Of a stretch of 64,000 bases of DNA, positions 15,241 to 23,518 are shown piece by piece. The notes under the pieces were generated by a model, which was given only the letters and a program-made list of their open reading frames with translations, did not search any database and was not told the origin of the DNA. The stretch is from assembly GCF_020809045.1 (NCBI RefSeq), contig NZ_CP078079.1:2728001-2792000 (forward strand), written 5' to 3'. How positions within the stretch are numbered: position 1 is the stretch's first letter; each line of letters begins with the position of its first letter. The stretch is from Pseudarthrobacter sp. L1SW (lineage in GTDB: Bacteria > Actinomycetota > Actinomycetes > Actinomycetales > Micrococcaceae). A program made the translations under genes and the position numbers.

Positions 15241-16128
15241 ATGAAGGCATTTATGACCCGGCGGAAATCATTCTTCGTGGCGGCTACCGCCGCCCTCGCC
15301 CTGTCCCTGAGCGCCTGCGGCGGAGGCGGCGGCGGAACGACCACCAACCCCAGCCCTGCCGAGAAGCCGTCCTTCGCAGCCGGGACCACCATGGAGAAAC
15401 TCTCCAAGGCCGGCACCATCAAGATCGGCACCAAGTTCGACCAGCCGCTCTTCGGCCAGGTGGGCCTGGACGGCAAGCCGGTCGGCTTCGACGTCGAAAT
15501 CGGTAAGCTCATCGCCGCCAAGCTGGGCATCGCTGCGGACAAGATCGAATGGTCCGAGACTGTCTCGGCCAACCGCGAACCCTTCATCGAGCAGGGCAAG
15601 GTGGACCTGGTCATCGCCACGTACACCATCAATGACAAGCGCAAGCAGGTTGTCAGCTTCGCCGGGCCGTACTACGAGGCCGGCCAGGCCCTCATGGTGA
15701 ACAAGGACAACGACTCCATCAAGAAGCCGGAAGACGTCAAGGGCAAGAAGGTCTGCTCGGTCACCGGTTCGACGCCGGCCGCCACCATCGTGGACAAGTA
15801 CGGGGCAGAGCTGGTCCCGGCCGCAACCTACTCGGCATGCCTGGAGCCGCTGCGCAACAAGCAGGTTGAAGCGGTCACCACGGACAACGTCATCCTTGCC
15901 GGTTTCGTTGACAAGGAACCGGACGCCTTCAAGCTGGCTTCCGACGAAACGTTCACCAAGGAGCCCTACGGCATCGGCCTGAAGAAGGACGACACCGAGT
16001 TCCGCAACTGGATCAATGACCAGCTGGAGTCCTTCGAAAAGGACGGAAGCTACAAGAAGGCCTGGGAGGCCACTGCCGGCGAAGTCATCAAGACTGCGCC
16101 CAGCCTGCCCACGATCAACCGCTACTAG
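15241..16128 (+). CDS. gluB: Glutamate-binding lipoprotein
   Basis: 295 residues. Lipoprotein signal peptide with lipobox LSLSAC (Cys 26), then a Gly-rich linker. The family 3 solute-binding fold is clear: TIKIGTKFDQPLFG, GFDVEIGKLIAAKLGI, EWSETVSANREPF and DLVIATYTINDKR. After processing it is anchored outside the membrane and delivers amino acid to GluC/GluD. AAAGGAA lies 6-7 bases upstream of the ATG. The 70 bases after gluA contain no terminator. Confidence 0.93.
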   Translation: MKAFMTRRKSFFVAATAALALSLSACGGGGGGTTTNPSPAEKPSFAAGTTMEKLSKAGTIKIGTKFDQPLFGQVGLDGKPVGFDVEIGKLIAAKLGIAADKIEWSETVSANREPFIEQGKVDLVIATYTINDKRKQVVSFAGPYYEAGQALMVNKDNDSIKKPEDVKGKKVCSVTGSTPAATIVDKYGAELVPAATYSACLEPLRNKQVEAVTTDNVILAGFVDKEPDAFKLASDETFTKEPYGIGLKKDDTEFRNWINDQLESFEKDGSYKKAWEATAGEVIKTAPSLPTINRY

Positions 16129-16213
16129 GCGGCCGTTCGTTGCCGGGGCCGGTCCGCCGGTCCCGGCGACGCCACGCCTTCACTTCCGTCCACTCCCAGA
16201 GCCGAAGGATCCT

Positions 16214-16864
16214 ATGGACGTCATTCTTGAAAACCTGCCCCTGTACTGGAACGGTTTTCTCCGCACCCTTTTTCTTTCAGCCGTATCCGGGATCATCGCG
16301 CTGGTATTGGGCACGCTGCTTGCGGCTGCCAGGGTTTCCCCGGTGGCTGCCCTCCGTGGCTTCAGCACGGTCTACGTGGAGGTTCTCCGGAACACACCCC
16401 TGACCATCGCCTTCTTCTTCGCCGCCATCGTGCTCCCCCGCCTCGGGGTCAAGTTTGAGCAGTTTGAGGTTGCCGCGATCATTGCCCTCAGCACCTACAC
16501 CGCAGCATTCATCGCCGAAGCTGTCCGTTCGGGTGTCAACAGCGTTCCGGTGGGTCAGGCTGAGGCCGCCCGCAGCATTGGCATGAAGTTTGGCCAGGTG
16601 CTGTCCCTCATCATCCTGCCGCAGGCCCTGAGGACGGTGATCCCGCCGCTGATCAACATCCTGATTGCGCTGGTGAAGAACTCCTCCGTGGCGGGTGCAT
16701 TCTTTGTTTTGGAACTCTTCGGCTACGGCCGCCAGCTGGCCAACGCCAACGGTGACGCCGTCATCGCGGTGCTGTTGGGAACGGCGTTCTTCTATCTGCT
16801 CCTCACCGTTCCGCTGGGCATCCTAGCCAGCACGGTGGAACGAAAGGTGGCGATTGCCCGATGA
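16214..16864 (+). CDS. gluC: Glutamate ABC transporter permease
   Basis: 216 residues from ATG 16214 (MDVILENLPLYWNGFLRTL). His/Glu/Gln/Arg/opine-type amino-acid permease with about five membrane helices and the EAA loop ARSIGMKFGQVLSLIILPQA that contacts GluA. Forms a heterodimeric channel with GluD. Its stop overlaps the gluD start by 4 bases (ATGA), giving translational coupling. An upstream in-frame extension overlaps gluB and is not family-like. Confidence 0.92.
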   Translation: MDVILENLPLYWNGFLRTLFLSAVSGIIALVLGTLLAAARVSPVAALRGFSTVYVEVLRNTPLTIAFFFAAIVLPRLGVKFEQFEVAAIIALSTYTAAFIAEAVRSGVNSVPVGQAEAARSIGMKFGQVLSLIILPQALRTVIPPLINILIALVKNSSVAGAFFVLELFGYGRQLANANGDAVIAVLLGTAFFYLLLTVPLGILASTVERKVAIAR

Positions 16865-17700
16865 GCTCAGTCCTTTACGACGTTCCCGGCCCCAAGGCCC
16901 GGCGCGTCTCCCTGATCGCTTCGATGGCCGGTTCCGTGCTGATCCTCGGCCTGCTGGCATGGATTGTCATGACCCTCGCGCAGCAGGGCATTTTTGAGGG
17001 CCGCCGCTGGCAGATCTTCACCCGCGGCGACGTGTGGACGCTCCTGGGAAACGGCCTCGGCGCCACCCTGAGCGCGGCAGCCCTGGCGGCGGTTATCGCC
17101 TTCCCCCTCGGACTGCTCCTCTGCCTGCTGCGAATCTCTGATGCCGCCTTCATCAGGATCCCCACCCGGGTGGTGCTGGAGTTCCTCCGCGGCATGCCCG
17201 TCGTCCTGATGATGCTGTTCGTCCTGTTGGGCTTCGGTACCTCGCCGTTCATTGCTGTTGTCACCGGCCTGGTGCTCTACAACTCAGCTGTGTTCGCCGA
17301 AATCATCCGGGCCGGCATCCAGTCCCTGCCAAAGGGGCAGCGTGAAGCCGGCCTGGCCATCGGCCTGACGAGCTTCCAGTCCCGCATGCAGATCGAGCTC
17401 CCGCAGGCGATCCGCCGCATGATGCCGTCCCTGGTGGCGCAGATGGTGGTCCTCCTGAAGGACACCTCGCTCGGCTACATCGTGGCGTACGGCGAACTCC
17501 TGCGCGCGGTGCAGGTGATGGCGGACTTCCTGGGTACGCAGTTCCTGTTCCCCATCTTCTTTGTGGCCGCCGCAATCTACATCGCCATCAACATCCTTGT
17601 TTCAAGGATCGCGGTGTGGATCGAGCGCCGCGGCTCCAAGAAGGCTGCAGGCGGAATGGCCAAGGCCGAACCCGCCGCAGTGGAGGCGGGAGCGCCTTAG
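16861..17700 (+). CDS. gluD: Glutamate ABC transporter permease
   Basis: 279 residues. The same permease family as GluC with a longer N-terminus: helix 1 (VSLIASMAGSVLILGLLAWI), then a periplasmic segment, TLLGNGLGATLSAAALAAV, and the EAA loop AIGLTSFQSRMQIELPQAI. Charged and Ala-rich C-terminus. Last gene of gluABCD, followed 11 bases later by a strong terminator. Confidence 0.92.
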   Translation: MSSVLYDVPGPKARRVSLIASMAGSVLILGLLAWIVMTLAQQGIFEGRRWQIFTRGDVWTLLGNGLGATLSAAALAAVIAFPLGLLLCLLRISDAAFIRIPTRVVLEFLRGMPVVLMMLFVLLGFGTSPFIAVVTGLVLYNSAVFAEIIRAGIQSLPKGQREAGLAIGLTSFQSRMQIELPQAIRRMMPSLVAQMVVLLKDTSLGYIVAYGELLRAVQVMADFLGTQFLFPIFFVAAAIYIAINILVSRIAVWIERRGSKKAAGGMAKAEPAAVEAGAP

Positions 17701-17711
17701 GGTGTACCGAC

Positions 17712-17751
17712 ACAGTGATGGCCCGGATCTTCGGATCCGGGCCATCACTGT
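17712..17751. terminator. Terminator of gluABCD with UUCG tetraloop
   Basis: A perfect 18-bp stem (ACAGTGATGGCCCGGATC and complement) is closed by TTCG, the very stable tetraloop; only a short T-run follows. It lies between convergent gluD and dapE and can serve both. Confidence 0.9.
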
Positions 17752-17776
17752 CTTAACGGGGGCGCAGGCCGGCGGC

Positions 17777-18913
17777 CTAGCCTGCCATCCAGTCCTGCAG
17801 TGCCCGCAGGCAGGTACGGATGGCCTCAGCGTCAACGTGCTCATTGTCCTTGTGCGCCAGCAGCGGGTCCCCGGGCCCGAAGTTCACTGCCGGAATCCCC
17901 AGCTCGCTGAAACGCGCGACGTCGGTCCAGCCGTATTTGGGCTTCGGCCTGGCGCCCACGGCGGAGACGAAGGACGCAGCCGCAGGGTGCTGGAGGCCGG
18001 GCCGCGCCCCGGCGGCAGCATCGGTGCGGACCACGTCAAACCCCTCAAGGAGTTCCCGTACCACGGCTTCGGCCTGGTCCGGCGTCTTGTCCGGGGCAAA
18101 CCGGTAGTTGATCTCCACCACGCAGCGGTCCGGGATGACGTTTCCGGCAGTGCCGCCGTTGATCTTCACGGCGTTGAGGCTCTCCCGGTACTCCAGTCCG
18201 TCCACGTTGACGGTCAGCGGCTGGTACGCGGCCAGCCTCGCCAAAATTGGCGCGGCGGCGTGGATGGCGTTGCTGCCCATCCATGCGCGTGCGGAATGGG
18301 CAGCCTCCCCCACGGTTGTTACTTCAAACCGGCTGGTGCCGTTGCAGCCACCTTCCACCGTCCCGTGGGTTGGTTCCAGCAGGATCGCAAAGTCTCCGTC
18401 CAGCAGGTGGCCGTGGTTCCGCACCAGCCGGCCAAGTCCGCTTTTGACGGCCTCCACTTCCTCGTGGTCGTAGAAGACGAAGGTGACGTCCCGCTTCGGC
18501 GACGCCCCGTCGTCGAACATGGTGGCGGCGAGGGCAAGCTGCACCGCGACGCCGCCCTTCATGTCCGTCGCGCCGCGGCCGTACAGGATCCCCTCGCCGG
18601 GGACGCCGGAGTCCCAGGTGGAGGGGACTGTCCCTTTTGCTCCGTCCGCCAGGGGCAGCGGAACGGTGTCCAGATGCCCTGCCAGGATGACCCGCTCCGA
18701 ACAGCCGAGCTCGGTACGGGCGATCATAGAATCCCCGTCCCGGAGCACGCTCAGTTGGGGGATGCCCAACAGCGCCGCCTCAATGGCGTCCGCCAGTTCC
18801 GTTTCATTTCCGGACACACTGTTGATGTCCATGATGGCGGCTGTAAGGAGCGCAACGTCCTGGCGGAGGTCGAGCGTCAGGGTGGAAGGGTCCGGAGTGG
18901 TTTCGGCAGTCAC
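17777..18913 (-). CDS. dapE: Succinyl-diaminopimelate desuccinylase
   Basis: 378 residues, M20 zinc peptidase family. It hydrolyses N-succinyl-LL-2,6-diaminopimelate to LL-diaminopimelate and succinate in lysine and peptidoglycan precursor synthesis. Visible motifs: AGHLDTVP (His, catalytic Asp) at about 79-86, GRGATDMKGG (metal Asp), DHEEVEA (general-base Glu pair), ILLEPTHG and HKDNEHV (last His ligand) near the end. Divergent from dapD with 50 bases between the start codons. GTG start is six bases after TAGACT. Confidence 0.94.
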   Translation of the reverse strand: MTAETTPDPSTLTLDLRQDVALLTAAIMDINSVSGNETELADAIEAALLGIPQLSVLRDGDSMIARTELGCSERVILAGHLDTVPLPLADGAKGTVPSTWDSGVPGEGILYGRGATDMKGGVAVQLALAATMFDDGASPKRDVTFVFYDHEEVEAVKSGLGRLVRNHGHLLDGDFAILLEPTHGTVEGGCNGTSRFEVTTVGEAAHSARAWMGSNAIHAAAPILARLAAYQPLTVNVDGLEYRESLNAVKINGGTAGNVIPDRCVVEINYRFAPDKTPDQAEAVVRELLEGFDVVRTDAAAGARPGLQHPAAASFVSAVGARPKPKYGWTDVARFSELGIPAVNFGPGDPLLAHKDNEHVDAEAIRTCLRALQDWMAG

Positions 18914-18919
18914 GAAGCC

Positions 18920-18957
18920 AGTCTAGTTCGGACCCTGTCCCTGCCCCTCGATAGACT
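18920..18957. promoter_or_regulatory. Back-to-back leaderless promoters of dapE and dapD
   Basis: On the minus strand TAGACT (18920-18925) ends 6 bases before the dapE GTG. On the plus strand TAGACT (18952-18957) ends 6 bases before the dapD ATG. Neither has a ribosome binding site. The identical hexamers lie 26 bases apart, so the two promoters share their upstream DNA and may compete or be co-controlled. Confidence 0.6.
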
Positions 18958-18963
18958 GGGGCC

Positions 18964-19986
18964 ATGACTGAGACTGCTTCTTCCGCCGTGCCCGAAACCT
19001 CGAACGCAACCACCGACGATCGCTCCGCCTACGGCTTCGGCGTGGCCACAATTGCCACCGCCGACGCCAGCGTACTGGATGTGTGGTTTCCGGCACCGGC
19101 CCTCGGTGTTGCCGCCGAAAACCTGCGTTCCGTGGAGGACGCGGACCAGTCCCTCATCCTCATCGCAGAGAATGGTGCCGACGAGGACCGCGGCACGGAG
19201 CAGAAAGTGGTTTTTGTCCAGATCAACCTCGATGAGGCCCCGGCAGATACCGCCGATGCCTACCTGCGCCTGCACCTCCTCTCGCACCGCCTCGTCAAGC
19301 CCAACACCATCAACCTGGACGGCATCTTCGGCAACCTGCCCAACGTTGTCTGGACCAACTTCGGCCCCGCCCCGGTGGAGGGCTTCGAGCTGACCCGCGC
19401 GCGGCTGCGGCGCCGCGGCGCCGTCACCGTCTACGGCATCGACAAGTTCCCGCGCATGGTGGACTACGTGGTGCCCACCGGCGTAAGGATTGCCGACGCC
19501 GACCGTGTGCGGCTGGGTGCCCACCTGGCGGAAGGCACCACCGTGATGCACGAAGGCTTCGTCAACTTCAATGCCGGAACCCTGGGAACCTCCATGGTGG
19601 AAGGCCGCATCTCGGCGGGCGTAGTGACCGGCAACGGCAGCGACGTCGGCGGCGGCGCCTCCATCATGGGCACCCTTTCGGGCGGGGGCAAGGAAAAAAT
19701 CACCATCGGCGAGCGGGTCCTGCTCGGCGCAAACTCAGGCGTCGGCATCAGTATCGGTGACGACTCCGTGGTCGAGGCGGGGCTGTACGTCACCGCGGGA
19801 ACCCGGGTTCGTATCCCCGGGCCAAAGGATGAGGTGGGTGAGGACACCACCAAGATCGTCAAGGCCGCGGAACTGTCCGGCGTGCCCAACCTGCTGTTCC
19901 GCCGCAACTCCACCACGGGCGTGGTGGAGGTCCTCCCCCGCCAGGGCCAGACCGTGGAACTCAACGACGCCCTGCACGCCAACTGA
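18964..19986 (+). CDS. dapD: 2,3,4,5-tetrahydropyridine-2,6-dicarboxylate N-succinyltransferase
   Basis: 340 residues. Makes N-succinyl-2-amino-6-ketopimelate from tetrahydrodipicolinate and succinyl-CoA. The C-terminal left-handed parallel beta-helix is evident from hexapeptide-like repeats ([20 protein letters not shown], then [20 protein letters not shown], then [20 protein letters not shown]). This is the longer actinobacterial DapD type (N-terminal domain about 1-150). With dapE here and dapC at 25 kb, three succinylase-route enzymes are in the window. Confidence 0.94.
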   Translation: MTETASSAVPETSNATTDDRSAYGFGVATIATADASVLDVWFPAPALGVAAENLRSVEDADQSLILIAENGADEDRGTEQKVVFVQINLDEAPADTADAYLRLHLLSHRLVKPNTINLDGIFGNLPNVVWTNFGPAPVEGFELTRARLRRRGAVTVYGIDKFPRMVDYVVPTGVRIADADRVRLGAHLAEGTTVMHEGFVNFNAGTLGTSMVEGRISAGVVTGNGSDVGGGASIMGTLSGGGKEKITIGERVLLGANSGVGISIGDDSVVEAGLYVTAGTRVRIPGPKDEVGEDTTKIVKAAELSGVPNLLFRRNSTTGVVEVLPRQGQTVELNDALHAN

Positions 19987-19993
19987 TCCTTCC

Positions 19994-20851
19994 ATGGCAC
20001 GAAGACGCAGCCTGCGCCGCCTTGTGGTACTGGTGCTCACCCTGGCACTGGTAGCCGGCGGCATCTATTCGGCCGTGTTTTTCCTGCAGCGTTCCGAAAC
20101 CCTCGTTTCGGAACGCTGCAGGGCCGTGATTGACGAGCGGACCTCCGAGCTGGCCCCGGACCAGGCCGTCTACGCGGCGCTGATCACCGCTGTTGCCGTG
20201 CAGCGCGGACTTCCACCGCGGGCTGCGAGCATTGCGCTGGCTACCGCCATGCAGGAGTCCAAGCTGCGGAATATCGAGCACGGAGACCAGGCCGGCCCGG
20301 ACTCGCGCGGACTGTTCCAGCAGCGTCCTTCCCAGGGGTGGGGGACGGAGGAACAGATCATGGATCCGTACTATGCGGCGAATGCCTTCTATGACGCCCT
20401 GGTAAAGATCCCCGGCTATGAGTCACTTGAAATTACCGAGGCAGCCCAGCGCGTGCAGCGTTCCGCCTACCCCACCGCCTACGCGCAGCACGAGGAAATG
20501 GGACGAACCTTTGCTTCCGGCCTGACCGGCCAGACGCCAGAGGCCGTCGAATGCACCCTCCGCGCCGCCGGCACTGGCGGCGACGCCGCAGCGGTGTCCG
20601 CCGAGCTGGACCAGGCGTACGGCCCGCTGGGAACAACCGTTGACGGTGAGACCCTGGTGGTCGAGGCTGCGGGCAGCCAGGCATGGTCCGTGGCCCAATG
20701 GGCGGTTGCCAACGCCAAAGGCTTTGAGGTCACACAGGTTGAGGTGGCGGGCAGGAGCTGGAACCGTGCATCGCGGGACGGCTGGCAGGAATCTACAGCC
20801 CCCGAGGGCGAGGTCCGGATCACCGTAGCTGCTGGCGAGACTGCCAGTTGA
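19994..20851 (+). CDS. Membrane-anchored lysozyme/transglycosylase-like protein
   Basis: 285 residues from ATG 19994, 7 bases after dapD. N-terminal anchor (LRRLVVLVLTLALVAGGIYS). Residues about 55-165 contain AIALATAMQESKLRNIEHGD, then SRGLFQQRPSQGWGTEEQI, then AANAFYDAL, reminiscent of the lytic-transglycosylase/lysozyme fold with Glu in the MQESKL motif as possible catalytic acid. The C-terminal part carries a weaker repeat-like domain (ETLVVEAAGSQAWSVAQWAV). It may act on peptidoglycan, which would fit its place after a DAP-synthesis gene. Similar actinobacterial proteins are usually annotated hypothetical. Confidence 0.6.
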   Translation: MARRRSLRRLVVLVLTLALVAGGIYSAVFFLQRSETLVSERCRAVIDERTSELAPDQAVYAALITAVAVQRGLPPRAASIALATAMQESKLRNIEHGDQAGPDSRGLFQQRPSQGWGTEEQIMDPYYAANAFYDALVKIPGYESLEITEAAQRVQRSAYPTAYAQHEEMGRTFASGLTGQTPEAVECTLRAAGTGGDAAAVSAELDQAYGPLGTTVDGETLVVEAAGSQAWSVAQWAVANAKGFEVTQVEVAGRSWNRASRDGWQESTAPEGEVRITVAAGETAS

Positions 20852-20900
20852 GGGCGGGCTATCGCGGTGCAGTCGGCGTCTGCGCCCAGGCCAAGGCACC

Positions 20901-21512
20901 CTAAACCAGGATCTCCACCACTGGCTGCACGTAGCTGCGGAAAAGCTCCGGCTCGCCCATCAGCTTGTTGCTCATGATGATCTTGTCCGGCTCCATGTAC
21001 CAGGCCCGCTGTTCGTTCAGCGGCAGCTCGATGATGGTCAGCTTGAAGTCACGGGAATCACGGCCCACCTCCATGAGCCTGTCATCGACCATGTCCTCAA
21101 GAAGCTGGTCCGCACCGCTGGCTGCCCGCTCCGCCTCTATCTCGGCGTACTCGCTCCTGCGCTCCCGGGCCCAGGTGAGGGCAGCACCGAAATGTGCCTG
21201 CAGCACACGCTGCAGCGCTGGCGAATTGCCGAAGGCATCGAAGTTGGGCGGTGACAGGTCCGGGGACGTGTGGGGATGGGCCTTGAGCAGCTGTTCCCAC
21301 CAGGCTTCCCACTCTGTCTTCAATGCACTGAGGCCACCGACATCCGCGGTCAGGTGCGAATGGTCGGCGCGGCGGACCTTTGGCGCCGCATGGGACAATG
21401 ATGGCTGCCCTGCCCCGTCAAGCCCTGCAGTATCCCGGACGTACAGGGCTATCATCATGGGCCCTGACGTGTCCGTGGTGATTTGCCACCTGGTACCGCT
21501 TGTCTGATGCAT
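20901..21512 (-). CDS. Hypothetical protein, 203 residues
   Basis: No family recognised. It is soluble and acidic, with no signal peptide or membrane segment. A Trp-rich stretch (EWEAWWEQLLKAHPHTSPDL) is followed by a helical charged segment (TWARERRSEYAEIEAERAASG) and a beta-rich end (DFKLTIIELPLNEQRAWYME, then PDKIIMSNKLM). The ATG follows AAGGACG. The start region reads RWQITTDTSGPMMIALYV, which looks like an ordinary domain opening. Isolated between the transglycosylase-like gene (convergent) and the TetR gene. Confidence 0.7.
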   Translation of the reverse strand: MHQTSGTRWQITTDTSGPMMIALYVRDTAGLDGAGQPSLSHAAPKVRRADHSHLTADVGGLSALKTEWEAWWEQLLKAHPHTSPDLSPPNFDAFGNSPALQRVLQAHFGAALTWARERRSEYAEIEAERAASGADQLLEDMVDDRLMEVGRDSRDFKLTIIELPLNEQRAWYMEPDKIIMSNKLMGEPELFRSYVQPVVEILV

Positions 21513-21613
21513 CCGACGTCCTTCCGTGGCGTGCTCTTACCGGGGTTGGGTGATCGGGCAGCGCCCCCTGGTAATCAGTCTATTCCCCCCAATGCCCACG
21601 TTAGTGGCTGTCA

Positions 21614-22216
21614 TCACATCCCGTCGAGGTGCCGTTCAAGGACGTCGATGCACATATCGCGCGTCATCCATTCGGGTTGCAGCAGCGCATGCATGCACAG
21701 CCCATCGAGCGTTGCCAGCAGCCTCTCCGCCTCCAGCACAAGGCTTTCCTGCGGCTCGTCCTCCGGCATCAAGGCGCTGACTACCCGCCCCACGATGACG
21801 GCCACCTCGCGGTGGCTCCGGTCCGCCTCGGCAGCCAGGAACGGCCGCACCCTGGCCGCATTCTTGAACGCCATCCAGGCGCACGCCTCGAGCGCACGCT
21901 GCTCATCCAGGGGCAGGATGCCGCACAGCAGTGTTAACACGGCCCCGCGGTGCCCATCGGAGCCGGGAACGGCCTCATGCACCGCCGGCAGGGACATTCC
22001 AAGCCGGCGGACGATGCGGTCCACTACCGTGGCGAATGAGTAGGAGAGCAGTTCCTCGCTGCCGGCGAAGTAGTGCCGCACGGAACCCACAGCGAGCCCG
22101 GCCTCATCGGCCACTTCCCGCAGCGAGGCCCGCTCCAGCCCGTCACCTGCAATAATCCGAAGAACTGCTTCAACCACGTCCTGGCGCCGGGTTTCGGCAT
22201 CTACGATTTTGGGCAC
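21614..22216 (-). CDS. TetR-family regulator (BetI-like)
   Basis: 200 residues. N-terminal helix-turn-helix (AVLRIIAGDGLERASLREVA, then DEAGLAVGSVRHYF) at about 15-50, then an all-helical ligand domain resembling the BetI C-terminal domain (EEQRALEACAWMAFKNAAR-like segment). It probably represses itself or the divergent galE region, but no TetR operator was identified. The GTG start has TAAATA six bases upstream, a weak match to the leaderless layout. Confidence 0.85.
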   Translation of the reverse strand: MPKIVDAETRRQDVVEAVLRIIAGDGLERASLREVADEAGLAVGSVRHYFAGSEELLSYSFATVVDRIVRRLGMSLPAVHEAVPGSDGHRGAVLTLLCGILPLDEQRALEACAWMAFKNAARVRPFLAAEADRSHREVAVIVGRVVSALMPEDEPQESLVLEAERLLATLDGLCMHALLQPEWMTRDMCIDVLERHLDGM

Positions 22217-22287
22217 TACTTCTATTTAGCACGGATGTGCCCTCCTAGGGGCCCCGGCATGCCGTGGCCCGTGCATCTGACCCTGGC

Positions 22288-22308
22288 CCGGGCAGCTACG
22301 CTGCCCGG
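22288..22308. repeat. Hairpin in the leader region upstream of galE
   Basis: CCGGGCAG / CTGCCCGG, a perfect 8-bp stem with 5-base loop, 50 bases before the galE start and within the divergent TetR-galE gap. It could be an operator or a leader hairpin; nothing decides between them. Confidence 0.35.
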
Positions 22309-22358
22309 CATCCGGGATGCGGCGGCGGCAGTACGTGTTGTTGGGATAGCGTTGAGGC

Positions 22359-23372
22359 ATGAAGATTCTGGTCACCGGAGGCACCGGCTACATCGGTTCC
22401 CACACTGTTTTGTCCCTGCAGGAAGCCGGCCATGACGTGGTGGTGATCGACAACCTGGTCAACTCCAGTGAAGAGTCCCTCCGGCGCGTAGCGGAACTCA
22501 GCGGCAAGACCGCAAAGTTCCATAATGTCGACCTCGTGGACGAGGCCGCCGTCGAGCGTGTCTTCGCCGACAGCGCCATCGACGCGGTCATCCACTTCGC
22601 GGGACTGAAGGCAGTCGGCGAATCCGTCCGTGAACCGCTCAAGTACTACTACAACAACCTGGTGGGGACCCTGAACCTCATCCGGGTGATGGACCGCCAC
22701 GATGTCCGGTCCATTGTCTTCAGCTCCTCAGCCACGGTCTACGGCGAGCACAACCCCATCCCCTACGTCGAAAAAATGGAAATCGGCGCCAACAACCCCT
22801 ACGGCCGCACCAAGGAACAGATCGAGGACATCCTCTCCGACCTCGGTAATGCCGACCCCCGCTGGCACATCGCCCTGCTGCGCTACTTCAACCCCGTCGG
22901 CGCCCACCCCTCCGGCCGGATCGGCGAAGACCCCCAGGGCATCCCCAACAACCTCGTCCCCTTCATCGCCCAGGTCGCCGTGGGCCGGCGCGAGAAACTC
23001 ATGGTCTTCGGCGGCGACTACGACACCCCCGACGGGACCTGCCTGCGCGACTACATCCACGTCGTCGACCTCGCCGAAGGCCACGTAGCCGCACTCAACC
23101 ACGTGGCGGACCGCGCCGGCGTCTTCCGCTGGAACCTCGGCTCCGGCAAGGGCTCCTCCGTCCTTGAAGTCCTCCGCTCCTTCGAAAAAGCCGTGGGCAA
23201 GCCCATCCCGTACGAAATCACCGGCCGCCGGGCCGGCGACCTCCCCGCCTTCTGGGCCGACGCCACCTCAGCCCTCGCCGACCTCAGCTGGTCCACCACC
23301 AAAACCGTGGACGAAATGTGCGAGGACCACTGGCGCTGGCAGAAGAACAACCCCCAGGGCTACACCTCCTGA
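22359..23372 (+). CDS. galE: UDP-glucose 4-epimerase
   Basis: 337 residues. Extended SDR fold: NAD-binding GGTGYIGSH at 7-15, active-site SSSATVYG (Ser/Thr) at about 123-130 and catalytic YGRTK (Tyr-x3-Lys) at about 147-151, plus YFNPVGAHPSG. It interconverts UDP-glucose and UDP-galactose for surface polysaccharide or galactose use. GAGG precedes the ATG. From about 22790 on, codons end in C far more often than in neighbouring genes. galU, supplying UDP-glucose, is at 61 kb. Confidence 0.95.
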   Translation: MKILVTGGTGYIGSHTVLSLQEAGHDVVVIDNLVNSSEESLRRVAELSGKTAKFHNVDLVDEAAVERVFADSAIDAVIHFAGLKAVGESVREPLKYYYNNLVGTLNLIRVMDRHDVRSIVFSSSATVYGEHNPIPYVEKMEIGANNPYGRTKEQIEDILSDLGNADPRWHIALLRYFNPVGAHPSGRIGEDPQGIPNNLVPFIAQVAVGRREKLMVFGGDYDTPDGTCLRDYIHVVDLAEGHVAALNHVADRAGVFRWNLGSGKGSSVLEVLRSFEKAVGKPIPYEITGRRAGDLPAFWADATSALADLSWSTTKTVDEMCEDHWRWQKNNPQGYTS

Positions 23373-23383
23373 CCCCACCCGTC

Positions 23384-23437
23384 GGTTGCTCCGTCCCGGT
23401 CGTTTTGAGGCCCGAAAGGACCGGTACGGAGCAATCC
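23384..23437. repeat. Interrupted palindrome with a REP-like loop
   Basis: Outer stem TTGCTCCGT / ACGGAGCAA (23386-23394, 23426-23434) and inner stem CCGGTC / GACCGG surround the centre CGTTTTGAGGCCCG. That centre closely resembles the centre of the 1.2-kb repeat (CGTTTTGAGCCCG), but the arms differ. Possibly a distant or chimeric member of the same family, or the galE terminator. Confidence 0.55.
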
Positions 23438-23449
23438 ATGAAGAATTAA

Positions 23450-23492
23450 CGACGTCGGCCGCCCACCTTTGGAAGGTGGGCGGCCGATGTCG
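23450..23492. terminator. Terminator between galE and gltA
   Basis: A 20-bp stem (CGACGTCGGCCGCCCACCTT with its complement, one G-T pair) and a 3-base loop, 27 bases past the gltA stop on its strand. It can also stop read-through from galE. Confidence 0.85.
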
Positions 23493-23518
23493 TACTCCAG
23501 GCTTTGCGGAACCGGTGG

